A stretch of 9,063 nt of DNA, taken from positions 1 to 9,063 of the forward strand of contig JAQVAR010000029.1 in assembly GCA_028690725.1 (NCBI GenBank), written 5' to 3'. Under the pieces are notes generated by a model, which did no database searches, was not told the DNA's origin, and worked only from the letters and a program-made list of their open reading frames with translations. The stretch is from Candidatus Iainarchaeum sp. Lineage in GTDB: Archaea; Iainarchaeota; Iainarchaeia; Iainarchaeales; JAAZKV01. This document shows positions 5,010-9,063 of this stretch, piece after piece. Position 1 is the stretch's first letter, and each line of letters starts with the position of its first letter. The position numbers and the translations under genes were made by a program.

Positions 5010-5423
5010 CAAAACTTAGAAAAGTTTATGGGCCTTCCAAAAGAAAACTCTTGAAATACAAAATAAGATTCTTTGTAGACACTTCTTTTTTATAATAAAA
5101 AATTTTATTAAAAGCTAGTCTTTTGTATAAAAAAAATTGTTTTAAAACTTTAATAAAAATAAAGAAAATTTTTTGGTTTAGTAAAAAGTATTAAACGATT
5201 AGATAATTCTACAAAAATAATTTCAATCACAATTGAACAAGAAATTAAAAAATAATTTTTTTAATAATATTATCTTCATCATATCTCTCGAACCACAATA
5301 TTGAAAATTAAAAAAAATTCAAACATAATAATTTTTACTCTTTAAAAAAAATGTAAAAAAAGCTAAATATAATTGTTTTTTCAAATATAAATTTCTTTCC
5401 ACAAAAAAAATTTTACGAAAAAG

Positions 5424-5433
5424 AATAATAATA
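5424..5433 (+). promoter_or_regulatory. Possible TATA box of pyrB
   Basis: ATAATAATAT lies about 26 bp before TTGTGG, so transcription could begin around 5453-5456, leaving a leader of about ten bases before the ATG at 5463. The match to consensus is weak in such an A/T-rich area. Confidence 0.3.
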
Positions 5434-5462
5434 TCTTAGAAGCAAGTTATTTGTGGTTTTTA

Positions 5463-6377
5463 ATGAAAAGTTTTTATGAGTCTCAACAGATTAATGAAAA
5501 AAAATTGTTTGAATTGTTTAAAAAAGCAGATGATATTAGAGCAAATTTAAAAAAATATGATAAAATGTTATCTGGAAAAATAATGGCTACTCTTTTTTAT
5601 GAACCTAGTACTAGGACAAGATTAAGTTTTGAAACAGCAATGCTCAAATTAGGAGGAAAAGTTATTAGTACTGAAAATGCAAGAGAATTTTCTTCAGCAA
5701 TAAAAGGAGAAAGTATTGAGGATACTATTAGAGTAATTAGTTCTTATTGTGATTGTATTGTCATGAGACATTATGAAGAAGGATCAGCGTTAAAAGCATC
5801 AAAAATTAGTTCAATACCAATAATTAATGCAGGAGATGGAAAAGGACAACACCCCACACAAGCCCTGTTAGATGCATATACTATTTTTAGAGAAATTGGC
5901 AGGCTAGAAAAAATTAAGATTGCTCTTGTAGGAGACTTATTATCTGGAAGAACTGTTAGATCACTTTGTTATTTATTAGGAAAATTTTCTGAAAACGAAA
6001 TAATATTTGTTTCACCAGAAAACTTGAGAATGAAAGATGACATAAAACAATATTTGGACAAACACAAAATAATTTGGGGAGAAGAAAAAGATTTACAAAA
6101 AATTTTACCCAAAGTAGATATTATTTATATTACTAGAATACAAAAAGAGAGAATGAAAAAAGAAGATTATGAAAAAGCAAGGGGAAAATATGTTATTAAT
6201 GAAGAAACATTAAAATTAGTGCGAAAAGAAACTAGAATAATGCACCCCTTGCCACACGTAGAAGAAATTGATTTACCAATAAAAATAGAACAAGAAGACA
6301 AAAGAATAGTATATTTCAAACAAGCAGAAAACGGGTTATATATTAGAATGGCATTATTGCTAGAATTATTAAAATGA
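5463..6377 (+). CDS. pyrB: Aspartate carbamoyltransferase catalytic chain
   Basis: 304 residues, normal length. It condenses carbamoyl phosphate and L-aspartate to N-carbamoyl-aspartate, the committed step of pyrimidine synthesis, as a cytoplasmic trimer. The carbamoyl-phosphate loop STRTR is at 49-53, Lys81 in IKGES matches E. coli Lys84, Arg102 matches Arg105, GQHPTQ (128-133) supplies the catalytic His, GRTVRSL carries Arg163, and TRIQKER (224-230) matches the aspartate-binding Arg/Gln loop. HPLPHVEEID (251-260) has His where E. coli and most relatives have Arg (E. coli Arg269). I start at ATG 5463, six bases after GTGG; a TTG twelve bases earlier would include that motif. No regulatory chain gene (pyrI) follows: the next gene is an ABC exporter after 122 bases. 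The enzyme may thus be unregulated, or pyrI lies elsewhere. Confidence 0.97.
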   Translation: MKSFYESQQINEKKLFELFKKADDIRANLKKYDKMLSGKIMATLFYEPSTRTRLSFETAMLKLGGKVISTENAREFSSAIKGESIEDTIRVISSYCDCIVMRHYEEGSALKASKISSIPIINAGDGKGQHPTQALLDAYTIFREIGRLEKIKIALVGDLLSGRTVRSLCYLLGKFSENEIIFVSPENLRMKDDIKQYLDKHKIIWGEEKDLQKILPKVDIIYITRIQKERMKKEDYEKARGKYVINEETLKLVRKETRIMHPLPHVEEIDLPIKIEQEDKRIVYFKQAENGLYIRMALLLELLK

Positions 6378-6469
6378 TTAAATAAAAAATAAGAATAATA
6401 CAAAAAAACAAATCTAAAATAATAACAAATTAAGATTAATATAACAATCAAAAGATTTTTCTACTTTTT

Positions 6470-6496
6470 CTCACTAATAATCTTTATTCTGGTGAG
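6470..6496 (+). promoter_or_regulatory. Possible Shine-Dalgarno-hiding hairpin in the ABC exporter leader
   Basis: CTCACTA (6470-6476) is complementary to TGGTGAG (6490-6496), which holds the Shine-Dalgarno GGTGAG three bases before the ATG; one pair is U-G and the loop is 13 bases. A second stem, AAAGATT (6451-6457) with AATCTTT (6479-6485), crosses it and could compete or form a pseudoknot. A TATA-like TTAATATAAC at 6431-6440 would start RNA near 6462, leaving only the first hairpin in the message. Confidence 0.3.
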
Positions 6497-6499
6497 CAC

Positions 6500-8293
6500 A
6501 TGAATAGTGAAAACAAGAAACATAATAAAATAAATTTCAAAAAAAATTTGCATATTTATTTAGAGTTAGCTAGACCTCACAAAAAATATTTTTTTGTAAT
6601 AATATTTTTTGTTTTTTTAATGAGTGTGACTAAATTATTACAAAAATATGTTTTTAAAGAATTAATTGATAATGCTACTTTTTTTTCAACTGGAACAATC
6701 GAATTAAATATTTTTATTGACTTATTAATTTTTTTGGCAATTGTTTTTGGAATAAACGCATTAATACAAGCAGTAAGTCAATGGTCTCGTTTTCGCTTTA
6801 CTAATATAATGGAAGGAAAATTATTATTAGATTTAAAAAAAAGATATTATAATCACATTGTTCACTTATCACATGGTTTTCATACTGGCCACAGAACAGG
6901 AAGTCTAATATCCAGATTTACAAGAGGTTCAAGAGCATTAGAAAGAATAACTGATATATTATTGTTTGATATATTATTTTTGATAACAGAATTTGGAGTG
7001 GCATTCATTTCATTGTTATTTGTTGATTTAACATCTGGAATAATACTAGTGCTAATGGCAATAGTATTCATAGCATACAGTTTGTATTTATCAATTATTG
7101 GTGAAAAACATAATGTTGCAATGAATATTGCTGAAGACACTGAAAAAGCATTTATTGGAGATACATTTACTAACATTGAAACAGTAAAATTTTTTGGAAA
7201 AGAAGAACACGTAAAAAAAATATATTTTCTTTTTGGTGATAAAACCAGAAGAAAACAAGTTATTTTTTGGGATTTTGCAAAATGGTTTGCATCAGGACAT
7301 GGACTAATAATTGATGGTTTTGCAATAATATTAATGGGTTTTGCAACAATAAGATTGATTAATGGAGAAATAACTATTGGAACATTAGCATTCATTTATA
7401 CTGTTTATTTGAGTGTTGGATATGCATTATCAAATTTTACTTGGAGAATACGCGATTTATATGGAGGAATAACGGATTTTGATTCAATAACAAAATATGG
7501 TGAAATAGAAAATGATGTTAAAGATGAAAGAAATTCTAGAGAATTAAAAATTACAAAAGGAGAAATAATATTTGATAATATTTCATTTAGTTATCATAAT
7601 AGAAAAGTAATAAAAAATATTAATTTAAAAATAAAGCCAAACCAAAAAATAGCTTTGGTTGGTCACTCTGGTTCAGGAAAAACAACGATAGTAAAATTAT
7701 TATATAGATTTTATAACCTAGAAAAAGGAAAAGTATTTATTGATGGACAAGACATTAGTAAAATAAAACAATTATCTTTAAGAAATAAAATGAGTATTGT
7801 TCCACAAGAAGGAATATTGTTTAATGACACTATTTACAATAACATAATTTTTTCAAAACCAAATGCAACAAAAAAAGAAGTTGTCAAAGCAATAAAACAA
7901 GCACAGTTTTATGATTTTGTAAAAAAATTACCTGAAAAAGAAGAAACAATAGTTGGAGAAAGAGGCATAAAATTGAGTGGCGGAGAAAAACAAAGATTGA
8001 GTATTGCAAGAGCATTACTAGCAGACAAAAAAATACTTGTTTTAGATGAAGCAACATCATCATTAGATTCGAAAACAGAAAGCGAAATACAAAAAGCCCT
8101 TTGGAAATTAATGCAAGGAAAAACAACAATAATAATAGCACATAGATTAAGCACAATAATGCACTCAGACAAAATAATAGTAATGGAAAAAGGAAAAATA
8201 ATTCAAGAAGGAACACACAAAAAACTGTTAAAACAAAAAGGACCATATAAAGAACTGTGGAAATTACAAAAAAACGGTTACTTACAAGAATAA
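6500..8293 (+). CDS. ABC exporter half-transporter (membrane and ATPase domains fused)
   Basis: 597 residues, the standard length for an MsbA/MDR-type half-transporter that works as a homodimer or heterodimer in the cell membrane. Residues about 30-315 form the six-helix membrane domain. The ATPase domain holds Walker A GHSGSGKT (388-395), the Q-loop in IVPQEG (Gln436), signature LSGGEKQR (492-499), Walker B ILVLDE (512-517) with the D-loop SSLD, and the H-loop His548. All catalytic residues are present, so it should hydrolyse ATP. Relatives export lipids, peptides or drugs; some eukaryotic/bacterial ATM1-type members export glutathione-linked sulfur, and the substrate here cannot be inferred. 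GGTGAG three bases before the ATG sets the start. No partner half-transporter is adjacent. The Lys-rich N-terminal 27 residues are cytoplasmic. Confidence 0.95.
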   Translation: MNSENKKHNKINFKKNLHIYLELARPHKKYFFVIIFFVFLMSVTKLLQKYVFKELIDNATFFSTGTIELNIFIDLLIFLAIVFGINALIQAVSQWSRFRFTNIMEGKLLLDLKKRYYNHIVHLSHGFHTGHRTGSLISRFTRGSRALERITDILLFDILFLITEFGVAFISLLFVDLTSGIILVLMAIVFIAYSLYLSIIGEKHNVAMNIAEDTEKAFIGDTFTNIETVKFFGKEEHVKKIYFLFGDKTRRKQVIFWDFAKWFASGHGLIIDGFAIILMGFATIRLINGEITIGTLAFIYTVYLSVGYALSNFTWRIRDLYGGITDFDSITKYGEIENDVKDERNSRELKITKGEIIFDNISFSYHNRKVIKNINLKIKPNQKIALVGHSGSGKTTIVKLLYRFYNLEKGKVFIDGQDISKIKQLSLRNKMSIVPQEGILFNDTIYNNIIFSKPNATKKEVVKAIKQAQFYDFVKKLPEKEETIVGERGIKLSGGEKQRLSIARALLADKKILVLDEATSSLDSKTESEIQKALWKLMQGKTTIIIAHRLSTIMHSDKIIVMEKGKIIQEGTHKKLLKQKGPYKELWKLQKNGYLQE

Positions 8294-8347
8294 TACAAAA
8301 AAACAACAAGAGTTATTTTTATTAATTGAATTATACAAACAATAACT

Positions 8348-8836
8348 ATGTGTTTTGACTCTTTAAAAAGACTTTTTTCAAGAAAAAAACAAATTCCAAA
8401 AAATGTTGAACCTATTATTCCAGAACATAGAAAAGAAAAAATGGAAGTAGAAAAAAGACAAACAGAAATAAAAGAATTAAAAAAAGAACACAAAAAAATA
8501 AAAGAAGATAAGATAGTGGCAGATACTATAGCAGACGAAATAAAAGATTCTAAATTAATAGATTTAAAAATAGAGAAAAATAACGAAACTTGTTTGTTTA
8601 AAATATCAGGAGTATATAATATTGGACCAACCCAAATGATAAGTGGTTTTGTTGAAACAGGAATAATAAAAAAAGGAATGAAAGCAATAGCAAACGAAAA
8701 TCAAATGACAGTAATAGAAGTAAGAAAAAATACTGAAAAAACAGATTATTTAGTAGCAGGCCAAGAAGGAACAATACTAATAAAATCGAAGAAAAATCCT
8801 CTAATAAGACAAGACGATTACTTAGAATTTAATTAA
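8348..8836 (+). CDS. Coiled-coil protein with an EF-Tu domain-2-like beta barrel
   Basis: 162 residues. Residues 1-14 could form a short basic amphipathic helix, 27-66 are a highly charged Lys/Glu helix likely to be a coiled coil, and 70-162 look like a translation-factor domain 2 barrel: FKISGVYNIGPTQMISGFVETG, then I-I-K-K-G-M-K-A (84-113), and later V-A-G-Q-E-G-T-I-L-I and N-P-L-I-R-Q-D-D-Y (136-158). In EF-Tu, SelB and related GTPases this barrel binds aminoacyl-tRNA or the ribosome, but here no GTPase domain (no P-loop, no NKxD) is attached. It is thus an orphan barrel; binding to RNA, ribosome or a partner protein is only a guess. It begins 54 bases after the ABC exporter and has no Shine-Dalgarno, so a leaderless start is possible. 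It may be co-transcribed with the exporter. Confidence 0.75.
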   Translation: MCFDSLKRLFSRKKQIPKNVEPIIPEHRKEKMEVEKRQTEIKELKKEHKKIKEDKIVADTIADEIKDSKLIDLKIEKNNETCLFKISGVYNIGPTQMISGFVETGIIKKGMKAIANENQMTVIEVRKNTEKTDYLVAGQEGTILIKSKKNPLIRQDDYLEFN

Positions 8837-8914
8837 AAAAATTAGAATAATATTTAAAAAAACTATTTAATACTTTGCTAGCACATTTTTTTACATTAAG
8901 AATATGACAATATT

Positions 8915-8998
8915 GCACGGGTTGGGGAGCGGTCAAACCCACCAGACTCAAAATCTGGTCGCTTAGTGCGTTCAACGGTTCGAATCCGTTCCCGTGCA
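8915..8998 (+). tRNA. tRNA-Leu (anticodon CAA)
   Basis: Acceptor arms GCACGGG (8915-8921) and CCCGTGC (8991-8997) pair fully and A8998 is the leucine-type discriminator. The anticodon stem CCAGA/TCTGG (8942-8946, 8954-8958) closes loop CTCAAAA with anticodon CAA at 8949-8951, reading UUG. The variable arm is long (CGC/GCG, 8960-8970), as in type II tRNAs, and the T arm carries TTCGAATCC. CCA is not encoded and there is no intron. The minus-strand 77-codon frame over it is spurious. T8 at 8885-8892 upstream probably ends the preceding gene. Confidence 0.97.
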
Positions 8999-9063
8999 TC
9001 ACCAGTTTCGCCTGGTGGATACGAGAGCGCATTCTTTTTGCGAATGCACTTTGCTTCACCAAT
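8999..9063. other. Abruptly GC-rich segment with two hairpins after tRNA-Leu
   Basis: By direct count 31 of 65 bases are G or C, far above the surrounding sequence. Two hairpins are visible: CACCAG/CTGGTG (9000-9005, 9012-9017) with loop TTTCGC, and GCATTC/GAATGC (9029-9034, 9042-9047) with a 7-base loop. No T-run follows the tRNA within the window. The segment may be a structured RNA, the edge of an element integrated at the tRNA 3' end, or foreign or misassembled sequence at a contig end. Confidence 0.5.

Larger units (their letters stand above)
4874..5462. other. 589-bp region without a protein gene, hairpin-rich at its left end
   Basis: No convincing ORF on either strand. The left half holds consecutive inverted repeats: AGAAAAAT/ATTTTTCT (4884-4904), CCATTAAAA/TTTTAATTGG (4908-4931), GAAAATT/AATTTTC enclosing AGT/ACT (4931-4960), and the GC-rich hairpin at 4971-4998 followed by T7. 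Further right are TTCAAT/ATTGAA (5222-5237) and an A/T-only 9-bp stem (5244-5265). The rest is low-complexity A/T. The hairpin series could be one structured RNA, but this is not established. Confidence 0.5.

Noticed and set aside
5265..5290. ATGATGA on the minus strand as a C/D guide RNA start
   Set aside because: No CTGA box D follows on that strand within a usable distance; the match is expected by chance.
7884..8493. Minus-strand frames opposite the ABC ATPase domain and the gene after it
   Set aside because: They cover conserved Walker and signature motifs on the plus strand and have no supporting signals.
9019..9060. Second, degenerate tRNA (GCATTC/GAATGC as an anticodon arm)
   Set aside because: No matching acceptor, D or T arms can be drawn around it within the window.
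8829..9062. Minus-strand 77-codon frame over tRNA-Leu
   Set aside because: It runs straight through an intact tRNA gene; the protein is an artefact often produced by such overlap.

Overview
The window looks like a piece of a very AT-rich archaeal chromosome, most likely from a small-genome, DPANN-type lineage; the lineage is an inference. The archaeal signs are A/T-rich TATA boxes about 26 bp ahead of ATGs that have no Shine-Dalgarno (leaderless genes), GGTGAG Shine-Dalgarno motifs where a leader exists, tRNA genes without an encoded CCA, and plain T-runs after genes. Proteins are rich in Lys, Ile and Asn.

Layout. 1-274 has no gene, but a GGTGA motif at its left edge on the minus strand points outward. 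275-730 (minus) is a four-helix membrane protein made of two copies of one ~58-residue unit. 838-1054 (minus) looks like a compact transcription unit for a 12-codon, Lys-rich mini-ORF with its own TATA box, ribosome-binding motif and a textbook hairpin/T9 terminator. A perfect palindrome and a shared TATA-like element lie between it and the plus-strand cluster 1077-3857: an AlkD-type DNA glycosylase, a MATE exporter and an SdpI-type membrane protein. This cluster could serve defence against a toxic small molecule or peptide.

3858-4272 is the most unusual part. A 104-bp unit occurs twice, 165 bp apart, with two differences. Read on the minus strand, each copy is a TATA-like box, then 26 bp later a 48-nt hairpin capped by C(UUCG)G, then a T-run. 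All four non-Watson-Crick helix positions other than the U-U mismatches are G-U on that strand, and the one difference inside the hairpin turns A-U into G-U. This fits a duplicated small-RNA gene of unknown function.

4273-4641 is a PPC/DUF296-domain protein without the family's histidines. tRNA-Ser(GCU) follows at 4778-4861, then about 600 bp without a protein gene but with several hairpins. pyrB (aspartate carbamoyltransferase, first committed step of pyrimidine synthesis) is at 5463-6377 and has no pyrI after it. An ABC exporter half-transporter (6500-8293) has a leader that could hide its Shine-Dalgarno. A coiled-coil protein with an EF-Tu domain-2-like barrel (8348-8836) and tRNA-Leu(CAA) (8915-8998) follow. 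The last 65 bases are abruptly GC-rich.
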